From Bacteroides oleiciplenus YIT 12058 (GTDB lineage: Bacteria > Bacteroidota > Bacteroidia > Bacteroidales > Bacteroidaceae): 64,000 nucleotides of DNA. The notes beneath the pieces are model-generated. The model had not been told where the DNA came from and ran no database searches. It saw only the letters and a program-made list of their open reading frames with translations. This document shows positions 44,188 to 52,638 of the stretch, piece by piece. Made by a program: the position numbers and the translations under genes. Every line of letters begins with the position of its first letter. The first letter of the stretch is position 1. The stretch is from assembly GCF_000315485.1 (NCBI RefSeq), contig NZ_JH992940.1:1357194-1421193 (forward strand), read 5' to 3'.

Positions 44188-44225
44188 AAAAAGGAGAGAA
44201 ACAAATTTCGTTTCTCTCCTTTTTC
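44188..44225. terminator. Bidirectional terminator after tRNA-Trp
   Basis: A perfect 15-bp stem (AAAAAGGAGAGAAAC) closes over 7 nt, with T-rich tails in both directions. It also ends the phosphoesterase gene on the other strand. Confidence 0.88.
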
Positions 44226-44253
44226 TTTTCCTACTTTTTTCCAAATAAAAATA

Positions 44254-45714
44254 TCATTTCAAGTCCACTGTTTGAGTAAAGCTTTCCCCGAAACGGTTAG
44301 TCGCTACAATTTTTATAGATTTTGCTTTCTCAGCAGGACGCACACGAAACAAATGCAATGTGTGATATCCCGTGACTTTCCCCTCTTTCATTGTGATATA
44401 ATCCTGGTCTTCATCAGCGAATGCCTCCAATACACCGGACTTCTCCACCCCATCTTCATAATAAGATAGTTTCCATGCCGAGTCGTAATCCCATACATTT
44501 ACTACCAAGTATTTCGGTTGACTCTTGAATTCGCCCGGCTTGTAGATGCGGAACTGATAATCGAATGGACGCCCCGTAGCCTTATATTGCCAGGATACAT
44601 TATCTCCATTCACTTTTACTACCAAGTATCCGTTGGGAGCACCACAACGATTCACATGTCCTGCCCACCAAGCACCACAAGCTGCACCGATATTATGCTC
44701 ATAAATGTCAGGGGTTACAATACGATTCTCATAGAAATGAGTATGTCCTGCAAAAATATGTGCTTTATAGTCTTTCAGAATCTCAAACAGTTGTTCTGCA
44801 TTACGGGCGTTTCCGCCACCTTTGGCGGTACTGTTGGCGGTAGGTGCATGAACATTCAGAAGTACCGTAGTGCCGGGTTTCACATAACTCAAATCCTTCT
44901 TCAGCCATTCCAATTGCTCAGGAGTGAACTGCTCCTCATATTTCTTCACACCCTGATAATCAATATCTTTCATCGCAACAATATGAATTTCACCTACATT
45001 GAAGGAATAATCAGTTGGACCGAAGTTATCACCAAATACAGACTCTCCGTATTCATCCTTATTTTCCGCCTGACTCAATGCAGCATACTGCAAATCAAAA
45101 TCATGGTTACCGATGACGTGATACATGGTCATATCCAAATCGGAAATAGCCTCCTTGTAAGGAGCATACAAGGGCATTACATCCCGTACGATATCGCCTA
45201 ACACCATTCCATACGCTTCTTGCCCGGAAGCTTGCTTCAATGTCTCTTTCAAGTCGGGAAGTGTTTCTGAAATAAAGCGATTTAGTTGCTTCTCATTCCG
45301 TACCTGCGGATCAGATATAGCTATAAAAGTAAAGTTCCGGACAGGCTGTTCCCTCTTTTCCAACCAGAAATCGTGACGGTTCCTTTTCTCACTGGCATCA
45401 ATCCGGGCGTAATAGCCAACAGGCAACGCTTTTTCCACAACGGCCTTATAATCTGCTGGAACAGAAAGATAAACAAACTTAGACTGCGCAGGATCAGACA
45501 CTAACTGATAACGCCCTTTTTCATCGGTCTGGGTGAAATTAACACCATCAGTAACCACAACCCCTGCAATGGGTTGCTTTTGTGTATCGGTAACCACACC
45601 TTTTACGGGAATCTCTTTTTTGACCGGTTGGTCTGCTGCATAACCCTTCACTGCCAGCAAACCCAACAGGAACATTAGGGACAAAAAACGAATTGATTTC
45701 ATATTCTCTCTCAT
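44254..45714 (-). CDS. Secreted calcineurin-like phosphoesterase
   Basis: The 486-residue product has a signal peptide (MKSIRFLSLMFLLGLLA, ending KGYAAD). Residues about 35-115 form a carboxypeptidase-regulatory-like beta sandwich (GVVTDTQKQPIAGVVV). The phosphoesterase core shows AISDPQV, GDIVRD, GNHDFD, NVHAPT and GHTHFYEN, the metal ligands of the family. A C-terminal beta domain (about 340-486) closes the protein. An alternative start is 45702. Substrate unknown. Confidence 0.93.
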   Translation of the reverse strand: MRENMKSIRFLSLMFLLGLLAVKGYAADQPVKKEIPVKGVVTDTQKQPIAGVVVTDGVNFTQTDEKGRYQLVSDPAQSKFVYLSVPADYKAVVEKALPVGYYARIDASEKRNRHDFWLEKREQPVRNFTFIAISDPQVRNEKQLNRFISETLPDLKETLKQASGQEAYGMVLGDIVRDVMPLYAPYKEAISDLDMTMYHVIGNHDFDLQYAALSQAENKDEYGESVFGDNFGPTDYSFNVGEIHIVAMKDIDYQGVKKYEEQFTPEQLEWLKKDLSYVKPGTTVLLNVHAPTANSTAKGGGNARNAEQLFEILKDYKAHIFAGHTHFYENRIVTPDIYEHNIGAACGAWWAGHVNRCGAPNGYLVVKVNGDNVSWQYKATGRPFDYQFRIYKPGEFKSQPKYLVVNVWDYDSAWKLSYYEDGVEKSGVLEAFADEDQDYITMKEGKVTGYHTLHLFRVRPAEKAKSIKIVATNRFGESFTQTVDLK

Positions 45715-45796
45715 TTACAATTTTATTTCGCGACAAAGTAAGCTGTAAAAAAGCAAAGGAATATGTCATTCTCATTACATTTACGTAACAGTCAAT

Positions 45797-46342
45797 CTAA
45801 CGAATATCAATCAGTTTATGCGTTTGTAGACTTAACCGCCATTTAGGATGTTGCATTACACATGCCACTGCCTCAGCGATATTGGCACACGAACAAGGCT
45901 GCAAGAAGAAATGTTCGGCAGGCAGCAACTCATAGACTTCAATATCCTGTCCTTCATAAACAACTTTCACTTCATCCATGCGAGTAATCCCCAGCTTCAC
46001 CCCTTGCTTGGGCGAACAGGTCACCCAATCGATATTCTCCGGCAATGGACGTGTACCATTTGTCTCTATACAAACATACTTGCCAGCCTGATGCAATCGG
46101 TCAATAAATTCTTCATCAATCCAGATGGAGGGTTCTCCGCCTGTCAGAATAACCGTAGCAGCCGGATATTTCTGCACTTCAGCAATAATATCTTCATCCG
46201 TCATCAATGTACCTTCCTCATGCTGTGTATCACAGAAAGAGCATTTCAGGTTACATCCGGAAAAACGAATAAAGACAGCCGGTGTGCCAGTGTGGTAGCC
46301 TTCACCTTGTAAACTATAGAAAATCTCGTTAATCTTTCTCAT
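45797..46342 (-). CDS. queE: 7-carboxy-7-deazaguanine synthase QueE
   Basis: The 181-residue radical SAM enzyme has SGCNLKCSFCDTQHE with the CxxxCxxC cluster, TGGEPSIW, and is full length for the short Bacteroidetes QueE. It converts 6-carboxytetrahydropterin to 7-carboxy-7-deazaguanine in queuosine synthesis. It overlaps queD by 14 nt, so the two are coupled. Confidence 0.96.
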   Translation of the reverse strand: MRKINEIFYSLQGEGYHTGTPAVFIRFSGCNLKCSFCDTQHEEGTLMTDEDIIAEVQKYPAATVILTGGEPSIWIDEEFIDRLHQAGKYVCIETNGTRPLPENIDWVTCSPKQGVKLGITRMDEVKVVYEGQDIEVYELLPAEHFFLQPCSCANIAEAVACVMQHPKWRLSLQTHKLIDIR

Positions 46343-46661
46343 AAATGGCTACATTGGATTCGGATTCCTGGACCTCGACTTTGAAACAAGTGGGTATCTG
46401 CTCACATATCCAGCAGGCAATATTCTCAGCAGTAGAATTGAAAGGAAGAACTTCATTCAGATTACGGTGGTCAAGTTTCTCTTTCACCGCTTCTTTGATA
46501 TGACTAAAATCGACCACCATCCCATCGGCATTGAGTTCCCGGGAACGGCAGTAGACTGTGATAATCCAATTGTGACCATGCAGATTCTCACATTTGCTAC
46601 GATAGGAAAGTTTCAAGCTATGGGAAGCTGATATTTCCATGCGTTTGATAACTGTATACAT
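46329..46661 (-). CDS. queD: 6-carboxytetrahydropterin synthase QueD
   Basis: The 110-residue protein has the QueD/PTPS zinc motif (ISASHSLKL and the later HGHNW with the two His ligands) and DHRNLNEVLPFN. It makes 6-carboxytetrahydropterin for QueE. The overlap of 14 nt with queE suggests translational coupling. Confidence 0.96.
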   Translation of the reverse strand: MYTVIKRMEISASHSLKLSYRSKCENLHGHNWIITVYCRSRELNADGMVVDFSHIKEAVKEKLDHRNLNEVLPFNSTAENIACWICEQIPTCFKVEVQESESNVAIYEKD

Positions 46662-46731
46662 ATTCTTATTAATACGCTAATTAAGAAAATACTCTGTTTG
46701 TTGTCGTACCTGATGTCACCTCGGTACGGCG

Positions 46732-46739
46732 CAAAAGTA
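46732..46739 (-). promoter_or_regulatory. -7 box for queD-queE
   Basis: TACTTTTG on the minus strand, 70 nt before the queD start. Confidence 0.5.
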
Positions 46740-46776
46740 CAAAAAATCTAAGGATTACGGACGGAATCTTCTGCTT

Positions 46777-47634
46777 TTATTCATAAACACAGAGAGAATT
46801 GGCCACTTGACGCTCTCCTTCATTGTCATAGAGATTATTATCACAGAGTTTATTTACGATGCCATTACCCGGTGCAGAAGCACTCCAAAGCGTTGTAGAA
46901 CCGCCACCATCAAGGTTCAGCGCTTTCCTGGCACCCAATACTCGAAGCAGGTGTGTCAGTTCGGGGATATTGATACCCTCTGCCTTACCTGTGAAACGAC
47001 CGGCTACTGCAATAAGGAGGATACTTCCGTCCTCCATCAAAGCCACAGCACTACGCGGATGCTTGGTCTTGACAAATGACTTATTACAAGTCGAGAGATC
47101 ACAATCCTTTCCATCCAACAACATCAACGGACCGGAAGAAAGAATACTACCCTCTTTCAAATCGCAAGTTTTTTCATCCTGTTTATGCCAGGGGATAATG
47201 TCCAATTTTCCCTTATTAATGCGCACGGCACCTGTAGATACAGTACTGAGTATACCGGTAGCAGTGGTATCTATCACTACACCGTCTTTTCTCAGATAGC
47301 AGATAGACGTTCCTCGTTTGACATTGAAATAAGATCCATTGATAGCTGCTACTGCTCCCGAACGATAGGCTGCAATGCTTGTTTCTTCTTTAGGGGAGTG
47401 AATCAGAATATCAAACCGATGCTGTTCAGGTTTTATTTGCAGAATAGCTATATGCTGAGGAACACCATACAATGAAGTAAACTCTGCTTCGCGAAGAAAA
47501 ATACCTTTTCCCATAGAGGTAATATTCCAATCTGCAGTAATAATTGCTAAAGAGTCTGTGGCAGTCTGTGCCAATGCAATAAATACATTACAGAGTATCA
47601 GCAACAGCATAAGGATGGACTTACGGAAATTCAT
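46777..47634 (-). CDS. Phosphodiester glycosidase (NAGPA-like), secreted
   Basis: The 285-residue protein has a signal peptide (about 1-22, ALA ending) and the NAGPA/phosphodiester glycosidase fold with AAINGSYFN, SGPLMLLDGK, RSAVALMEDGSILLIAV and the terminal LNLDGGGSTTLW. Such enzymes remove N-acetylglucosamine from phosphodiesters, including on lipids or proteins. No partner gene is nearby. Confidence 0.92.
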   Translation of the reverse strand: MNFRKSILMLLLILCNVFIALAQTATDSLAIITADWNITSMGKGIFLREAEFTSLYGVPQHIAILQIKPEQHRFDILIHSPKEETSIAAYRSGAVAAINGSYFNVKRGTSICYLRKDGVVIDTTATGILSTVSTGAVRINKGKLDIIPWHKQDEKTCDLKEGSILSSGPLMLLDGKDCDLSTCNKSFVKTKHPRSAVALMEDGSILLIAVAGRFTGKAEGINIPELTHLLRVLGARKALNLDGGGSTTLWSASAPGNGIVNKLCDNNLYDNEGERQVANSLCVYE

Positions 47635-47660
47635 GTCTTGACTTTATTAAAATTCTTTCG

Positions 47661-47668
47661 CAAACATA
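47661..47668 (-). promoter_or_regulatory. -7 box for the phosphodiester glycosidase gene
   Basis: TATGTTTG on the minus strand, 26 nt before the start. Confidence 0.55.
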
Positions 47669-47791
47669 AGCATTTTAAACGAATGCCATATCACAAAAGG
47701 ATTATATTTTTTTAAGCCAATCAGAACGAGAGGATTCCAGATATTCTTCCTTACGAAATCATCAGAACTTTTTCCGTAAACAAAAAAAGAG

Positions 47792-47799
47792 TACTTTTG
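47792..47799 (+). promoter_or_regulatory. -7 box for a probably leaderless YbaN transcript
   Basis: TACTTTTG, 5 nt from its last G to the ATG at 47804, within the same TTTGCGGCATGAA context as the MFS gene. Confidence 0.6.
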
Positions 47800-47803
47800 C
47801 GGC

Positions 47804-48163
47804 ATGAAGATCCTCTATATCACACTTGGCACTCTCTCTCTAGCTCTCGGTATCCTCGGTATCTTTCTGCCGTTGTTGCCCACTACACCGTTTTTGTTAC
47901 TCACCGCTGCACTATACTTCAAAAGTTCTCCCCGCTTATATGCATGGTTACTGAACCAGAAACATCTAGGTCCTTATATTCGTAACTTCCGCGAAAATAA
48001 AGCCATCCCCTTACGGGCAAAGATTATTTCCATTTCATTGATGTGGATTACGATGCTATACTGTGTTTTCTTTATTGTTCCTTATCTATGGGTAAAGATA
48101 TTGCTCCTGATTATTGCAGCAGGAGTAACGCATCATATTCTATCGTTCAAAACGCTGAAATAA
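47804..48163 (+). CDS. YbaN/DUF454 inner-membrane protein
   Basis: The 119-residue protein has three membrane helices and the YbaN signature LGIFLPLLPTTPFLLLTAALY followed by KSSPRLYAWL. The family is widespread and its function is not known. Its promoter box lies just 5 nt before the start. Confidence 0.93.
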   Translation: MKILYITLGTLSLALGILGIFLPLLPTTPFLLLTAALYFKSSPRLYAWLLNQKHLGPYIRNFRENKAIPLRAKIISISLMWITMLYCVFFIVPYLWVKILLLIIAAGVTHHILSFKTLK

Positions 48164-48174
48164 ATGACAATTTA

Positions 48175-48759
48175 TTATTTAATAACCCCGTCAATCTTTT
48201 CAAAGAATTCCCCTAATCCTCTGCGTGCATCAGCCAGTTTATCTTCCCAATGCTTCACAGAATTCTGCCCGATGATATCCGTCACATACTTCACCGCAAT
48301 GAAAGGCACATTTTTAGCACGACACACAAATGCTTGCGCAAAAGCCTCCATATCAACAACATCGCCTTTCACATCCGACAGTTCCGTCAGGAAAGTATCA
48401 CCCGTATTACACACTCCTTCTCCTACCCAATGCATACAATATCCTTTTTCGGTAAGCAAAGCGGAAGAATCTATTTCACTCTCCACACCCAGATTAGCAA
48501 GCTTCTGCATATCACGGTCTACAAAATGACGGCACACCAATATATCACCCACCTGGCGGTCGATACTCCCTGCCGTACCTACATTTATCACCAAATCCGG
48601 TTGTGCCTGGTTTATCACCTCAGTAAGATAATAAGCCGATTTCACCTTTCCTACCCCCGTACGGAGATACCCAACGTGCACTTCTTCCTCCCCTATTAAT
48701 CCGGGAAACTTCAATTCCGTAAATTCGCCCTGTACGGCGTAAGTGACTAAAATTCTCAT
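48175..48759 (-). CDS. MTAN-type nucleosidase (futalosine or MTA/SAH hydrolase)
   Basis: The 194-residue protein has the phosphorylase/nucleosidase fold with NVGTAGSIDRQVGDILV and VVDMEAFAQA plus VKYVTDI. It should cleave methylthioadenosine, S-adenosylhomocysteine or futalosine. It is the last gene of the operon that starts at 51468, 11 nt after the HTH gene. Confidence 0.92.
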   Translation of the reverse strand: MRILVTYAVQGEFTELKFPGLIGEEEVHVGYLRTGVGKVKSAYYLTEVINQAQPDLVINVGTAGSIDRQVGDILVCRHFVDRDMQKLANLGVESEIDSSALLTEKGYCMHWVGEGVCNTGDTFLTELSDVKGDVVDMEAFAQAFVCRAKNVPFIAVKYVTDIIGQNSVKHWEDKLADARRGLGEFFEKIDGVIK

Positions 48760-48770
48760 ACAGTATCTTT

Positions 48771-49058
48771 TTACTTTTTAATAATATACGTTTTCAGTGC
48801 CTCCACATATTCCTCAAAGGCGTCCACCCCCTGCGGCGTAATTTTGCAGAGAGTACAAGGCATTTTTCCTTTGAACGTCTTTGTCACCTCCACATAGCCT
48901 GCTTTATTGAGCTTGTCAATCTGCACGCTGAGGTTACCGGCCGTTGCCCCTGTTTGTTGGCGGATAAAGACAAAGTCTGCCTCTTCAACGCCAATAAGCA
49001 ACGACATCACCGCTAAACGCAGTTCAGAGTGGAGCAAAGGGTTCAGTTCTTTAAACAT
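48771..49058 (-). CDS. Winged-helix transcriptional regulator
   Basis: The 95-residue protein is a single winged-helix domain (DFVFIRQQTGATAGNLSVQIDK as recognition helix region, then wing SVEVTKTFKGKMPC). It resembles MarR/PadR-like small regulators paired with membrane proteins. It lies 1 nt after the membrane protein gene, within the operon. Confidence 0.92.
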   Translation of the reverse strand: MFKELNPLLHSELRLAVMSLLIGVEEADFVFIRQQTGATAGNLSVQIDKLNKAGYVEVTKTFKGKMPCTLCKITPQGVDAFEEYVEALKTYIIKK

Positions 49059-49059
49059 A

Positions 49060-49833
49060 TCATTCTTTTTTCTTTCGTTTACTACTCAACAAAGCAAATA
49101 GGGATATCCCCAACAGGGGCAGATGATACAGTCCCAGATAAAATCCGGTATCAGTGGCAAAATTGCCCATATTGTAACATCCTATAATAGTCCCTACCAT
49201 CGCCGTCACCCGCAACACAACCCTGCTTACACTCCGCTTACTCAATATTAGCAAAGTAAGGAATACAGGTGTCATCGGGCAGAAACCCAGTACAGCACCG
49301 CTATCCAGCAGATAGTGCAACCGGAAGTCGGGTAAAGCCGTACGTAAATCCATCGGCCACCACAGGCAGAATAGAGCAACAGGAATTGTCCAACCCGTCT
49401 TCCAGGTAATATTATCAAAAGAGAATACGGTATTACCCTTCCACGCAGACCAAAGCCAGACAAATGCCACAAATCCCATCATCACCACATTCACCGTCAC
49501 CATGCTGAAACCGTACTGTTCTGTCACAACCATATTCTGTATCACGGCATACAGCAGATAGAAACACCCTGCAATCGCCATAAAATATCTGCTGAACTTA
49601 CCTCTCCAAACAATAACAGCCACCAGAGCCAATATCATTACTATCTGAAAATAAACAGTATAAGCGTACATATCCATAATAAAGGCATGCCTCAGTGTAT
49701 AAAATATTAAATCTCCCGCAGCCTCAAACTTAAAGCCTTTCGTCGCCACCGGCATCAAAAGGAACTGCAAAAGTACGAGTAACAAAAAGAACTTCCAAGA
49801 GGTCAGGAAATTCTCGAAACGACTTTCTTTCAT
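49060..49833 (-). CDS. Multi-pass membrane protein
   Basis: The start is taken at MKESRFENFLTSWKF, which gives an ATGA overlap with the stop of the upstream gene; a longer frame exists but would not overlap. The 257-residue protein has about eight hydrophobic helices and a Lys-rich end (SSKRKKKE). I recognise no family. It lies between two DUF-type membrane proteins and the winged-helix regulator, so it may be a target or partner of the regulator. Confidence 0.85.
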   Translation of the reverse strand: MKESRFENFLTSWKFFLLLVLLQFLLMPVATKGFKFEAAGDLIFYTLRHAFIMDMYAYTVYFQIVMILALVAVIVWRGKFSRYFMAIAGCFYLLYAVIQNMVVTEQYGFSMVTVNVVMMGFVAFVWLWSAWKGNTVFSFDNITWKTGWTIPVALFCLWWPMDLRTALPDFRLHYLLDSGAVLGFCPMTPVFLTLLILSKRSVSRVVLRVTAMVGTIIGCYNMGNFATDTGFYLGLYHLPLLGISLFALLSSKRKKKE

Positions 49834-50438
49834 AACGAATGCCCTTTCCTTGCTGCATAATTCAACATGTGCCCCGGAATAATCATTGCAAAGACAGCAG
49901 CCACAGCAAAACAAAGTAAAGAAGCATAGGTAGGAACCTCTTCTCCCATTGCCGCAAACACCATATACAAGCCTATTGCCAATCCAATTAACGAGAAAAG
50001 ATAAAAAGCTTTGTAGCGAACAATAATACCTGTAATAATACTCCCTAACGACATGATAAATGTTCCTAACGGCAGGATAAATTCAAACTGTTTCATACAG
50101 GTAGCCCCTATTGCCACAGCCATACAAAGTCCACCCAGTATACGCCATATTTCGGTCAGTACCTTATCCGAATAGGCTTTAGCCCGTTTCTCTGATTTAT
50201 GTTCTAAATATATTCCCAAAGGAATTCCAATAACAGGTATTCCCCAAAAGCCCCACATCCAATGAGGGTCTTTTGTAAAACATAGGCCCGCGTACACAAC
50301 TAAAGTCACTATAGTTCCAATATATCCCCACAACAGAAATATATTTCCACTACCCGCATCCAAATTACGACGTGTATTCTGTATCATCTGAGAGATGAGT
50401 TCTAAACTCTCTTGCTCGGTTATCTTTCTATCTTCCAT
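49830..50438 (-). CDS. Membrane protein, paralogue of the next gene
   Basis: The 202-residue protein has about five membrane helices. Its N-terminal 100 residues are clearly similar to the gene at 50459-51061 (compare SLELISQMIQNTRRNLDAG with SLELITQMIQNSKKNLRLG, and SDKVLTEIW with TDKVLLAIW). Such ITQMIQ-type membrane proteins are common in Bacteroides operons; function unknown. It overlaps the downstream gene by 4 nt. Confidence 0.87.
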   Translation of the reverse strand: MEDRKITEQESLELISQMIQNTRRNLDAGSGNIFLLWGYIGTIVTLVVYAGLCFTKDPHWMWGFWGIPVIGIPLGIYLEHKSEKRAKAYSDKVLTEIWRILGGLCMAVAIGATCMKQFEFILPLGTFIMSLGSIITGIIVRYKAFYLFSLIGLAIGLYMVFAAMGEEVPTYASLLCFAVAAVFAMIIPGHMLNYAARKGHSL

Positions 50439-50458
50439 AACTTATTGATTTAATACAA

Positions 50459-51061
50459 TTATTCTTTTGTGTGTCTTCTATTCAATCGATGTCCGGGAAT
50501 AATCAGCATAATAATAAAACAAACAGCAAAGGCAGGATACATAAAGTTAAGTTCAGGCGGATTAAACAAAATATGCGATATCATAACCACGGATATTGCC
50601 AATGCACAACCAGCAGCATTTCTCATCCATGAATCATTTATAATACTCCCTGTAATATTAACTCCCAATGAGCACAGCAGCAGAATAATCGGCAACAATA
50701 ATAACATGGAGTCAAAATAGAAAGCGGCTATTATAGAAATGCCAATTCCATATTGCCCGATATTGCTCCAGATTGCAAGTAAAACCTTATCCGTGTAAGT
50801 CAAAACCGGTTTATCTTCCTTTTTCTTCAGCCAGTGCATCACTGGAAAACCAATAACCGGTATAGCCAACCATAGCCAATTCCAAAGTGGGTTACCAGTT
50901 ATCAGAATCAAAACATAAACCACAAGCGCAGTTATCGCACAAAGATAACCCCATAGCAAAAGAACATTCACATTCCCCAATCGAAGGTTTTTCTTACTAT
51001 TCTGTATCATCTGCGTGATAAGTTCCAAACTCTCCTTTTCAGTCATTTTCTTGCCTTCCAT
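50459..51061 (-). CDS. Membrane protein, tandem paralogue
   Basis: The 200-residue protein is the upstream paralogue of the gene at 49830-50438, sharing the SLEL.TQMIQN motif and topology, so the pair arose by duplication. No catalytic motif is seen. It lies 23 nt after the DUF2141 gene in the same operon. Confidence 0.87.
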   Translation of the reverse strand: MEGKKMTEKESLELITQMIQNSKKNLRLGNVNVLLLWGYLCAITALVVYVLILITGNPLWNWLWLAIPVIGFPVMHWLKKKEDKPVLTYTDKVLLAIWSNIGQYGIGISIIAAFYFDSMLLLLPIILLLCSLGVNITGSIINDSWMRNAAGCALAISVVMISHILFNPPELNFMYPAFAVCFIIMLIIPGHRLNRRHTKE

Positions 51062-51084
51062 AATAGTCTCTCCCTTATATAAAA

Positions 51085-51468
51085 TTATTTTTTTGCTTTG
51101 TCCTGCAAGGCCCTCACATCTTTCAACTCCACATCAATCGTTTTTGCCTCAGCCGTCATGTCCAAATCTACAATTGCGCAATTCTCCGCCGGCACCCCGT
51201 CTTCCCTGTCCAGTTGATAATTGCCGTTTTCATCATGATACACATACAATTTGCATTTTCCTTCGGGCATCTCTTTTAATACAAGAGTTGCCGTATCACC
51301 CGTAGCATCCACCATTGCATATTGCCCTTTATCAGCAGCAATCATCACCTTTCCTTTTGCAGAACGAATGTTCTTCACCTTCACTGTCAAGTCGCTCTGT
51401 ACTGATACAAAAGTTGCACACACGCTTACAATACACAATGCAACCCATTTAAAACCAATTGTTTTCAT
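51085..51468 (-). CDS. DUF2141 domain secreted protein
   Basis: The 127-residue protein has a signal peptide (MKTIGFKWVALCIVSVCATF) and the DUF2141 beta fold with VKNIRSAKGKVMIAA and YVYHDENGNYQLDREDGVPAE. It is the first gene of a six-gene operon. A second DUF2141 gene lies at 58671-59090. Function unknown. Confidence 0.92.
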   Translation of the reverse strand: MKTIGFKWVALCIVSVCATFVSVQSDLTVKVKNIRSAKGKVMIAADKGQYAMVDATGDTATLVLKEMPEGKCKLYVYHDENGNYQLDREDGVPAENCAIVDLDMTAEAKTIDVELKDVRALQDKAKK

Positions 51469-51526
51469 AACTGTACACCAATTAAAATTCTACAATAATC
51501 ATACATTCCGGGTTCGAACTCCGGTG

Positions 51527-51534
51527 CAAATATA
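51527..51534 (-). promoter_or_regulatory. -7 box for the DUF2141-membrane-MTAN operon
   Basis: TATATTTG on the minus strand, 58 nt before the DUF2141 start. Confidence 0.6.
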
Positions 51535-51663
51535 GATAGTTTATTTTATAAACCAAATTATCCTATAAATTATTTTATAAAAATCCAAAGAAAGCTTTTG
51601 AGAATGTACAAATACTCAGGAATTAATTCATAACTGTGCAAAAATGAATGAAATGATAATTTA

Positions 51664-51864
51664 GCGCAGCCTAAGCCTGAAAGGCTTTCATCTTATAGCC
51701 CGGAGCAACACCCCGGGTAATAAATGACCCAACAATCTTACGCCCTGTAAGGGCAAAAGCCGGTGTGTGCCGTTATGCCCTTACAGGGCGCAAAGATAAA
51801 TACATACCACCCCAGAGCATTGCCCTAGGCTATAAGATAAAAGGCTTTCAGCCTTGAGCTGCGC
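51664..51864. repeat. 201-bp palindromic intergenic element
   Basis: The outer arms (GCGCAGCC.. and its near-complement ending GGCTGCGC-type sequence) pair over about 36 bp with roughly six mismatches. Inside, CGCCCTGTAAGGGC (51741-51754) pairs perfectly with GCCCTTACAGGGCG (51777-51790). It resembles the dispersed palindromic elements, often BIME-like, that recur in Bacteroidales. No gene lies within it. Confidence 0.75.
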
Positions 51865-51885
51865 AATGCTTCTATGCCGATAGAA

Positions 51886-51920
51886 CCTTGTTCCCTTGTC
51901 AACTTGTATCCTCGTCAACT
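51886..51920. repeat. Short dispersed repeat, copy 1 (TTGTCAACT)
   Basis: Contains CCTTGTTCCCTTGTCAAC followed by a second CTCGTCAACT. The same arrangement occurs at 55903-55939. Confidence 0.6.
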
Positions 51921-51934
51921 AATTCATAACCGCA

Positions 51935-52198
51935 CAGAGACAAATAATTCCGCCATTGCAACCAACTAATCCCTATCCTGCAAGAGACTAATCCCGGCAC
52001 TGCGATAAACTAATATTTTCCTTGCATCTAATTATTCATACAACAGATATAAAAGTTTCCTACAACAATTATATATCTTTCTTACAACAGCTATTGTAAG
52101 AAACAAAAATAGATATTGTATGAATAATTAGATGCAAGGAAAATATTAGTTTATCGCAGTGCCGGGATTAGTTTCTTGCAAGACAGAGATTAGTTTTT
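51935..52198. repeat. Twelve-step 22-bp array with a perfect 56-bp inverted repeat (array D)
   Basis: Units start every 22 nt at 51935, 51957, 51979, 52001 and so on to 52177, without a single indel. Left units share TGCAAnnnACTAAT, right units share ATTAGTTTnTTGCAA. The arms 51988-52043 and 52116-52171 are perfectly complementary over 56 bp. A second hairpin, TTTCTTACAA/TTGTAAGAAA (52078-52103), has its centre displaced by 11 nt, half a unit. No gene lies inside. Confidence 0.85.
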
Positions 52199-52308
52199 AG
52201 GCACCCCCGACAACCCCTTTTCAGCCCGCATAAGTACCGTTTTCATGTTATTTCGACACACAGGCAACATTTTTCCCTGAAAAGTTTTTGTAATCTCCAA
52301 GTTAATTG

Positions 52309-52316
52309 TATTTTTG
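52309..52316 (+). promoter_or_regulatory. Promoter of the zapA operon
   Basis: TATTTTTG with a TTTG -33 at 52287-52290, a good spacing of about 18 nt, and the start 20 nt further on. Confidence 0.65.
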
Positions 52317-52336
52317 TGTACAATTTTGGTATAGTA

Positions 52337-52630
52337 ATGACTGACGAAGAAAAGAAGCGATTAAGTACCTTTGAAGCGAGACTGCGTCATTTAGTCTTTT
52401 TACATGACGAATTGAGGCGCGAAAATGCTGAACTAAAGCAACTTCTAAAAACAAAACAAGAAGAATGCGAGCAGGTACATGCTGAATATGAAGCTTTGGA
52501 AGATGACTATACGAACCTAAAAACAGCAATGACAATCAGCCTTAACGGCAGCGACGTAAAAGAGACGAAACTGCGATTGTCCAAATTAGTGCGTGAAGTC
52601 GATAAATGCATCGCTTTGTTGAATGAATAA
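52337..52630 (+). CDS. Coiled-coil protein upstream of zapA
   Basis: The start at 52337 (MTDEEKKRLSTFEARLRHLV) was chosen because a promoter box lies just before it. The 97-residue protein is almost entirely a coiled coil rich in Glu, Lys and Leu, with RRENAELKQLLKTKQEECEQ. It lies 8 nt before zapA, with which it is coupled. Partner in cell division is plausible by position. Confidence 0.85.
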   Translation: MTDEEKKRLSTFEARLRHLVFLHDELRRENAELKQLLKTKQEECEQVHAEYEALEDDYTNLKTAMTISLNGSDVKETKLRLSKLVREVDKCIALLNE

Positions 52631-52638
52631 CGAGATGT

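Noticed and set aside
46662-46776. preQ1 riboswitch before queD
   Set aside because: I could not find a stem-loop with the conserved C/A-rich pseudoknot tail of preQ1 switches.
49834-49914. Longer N-terminus of the membrane protein at 49060
   Set aside because: It would read through the upstream gene's end; the ATGA overlap at 49830-49833 is more natural.
51664-52198. Possible CRISPR array
   Set aside because: The 22-nt units have no constant repeat with variable spacers of separate length; there is no cas gene, and the halves are palindromic.
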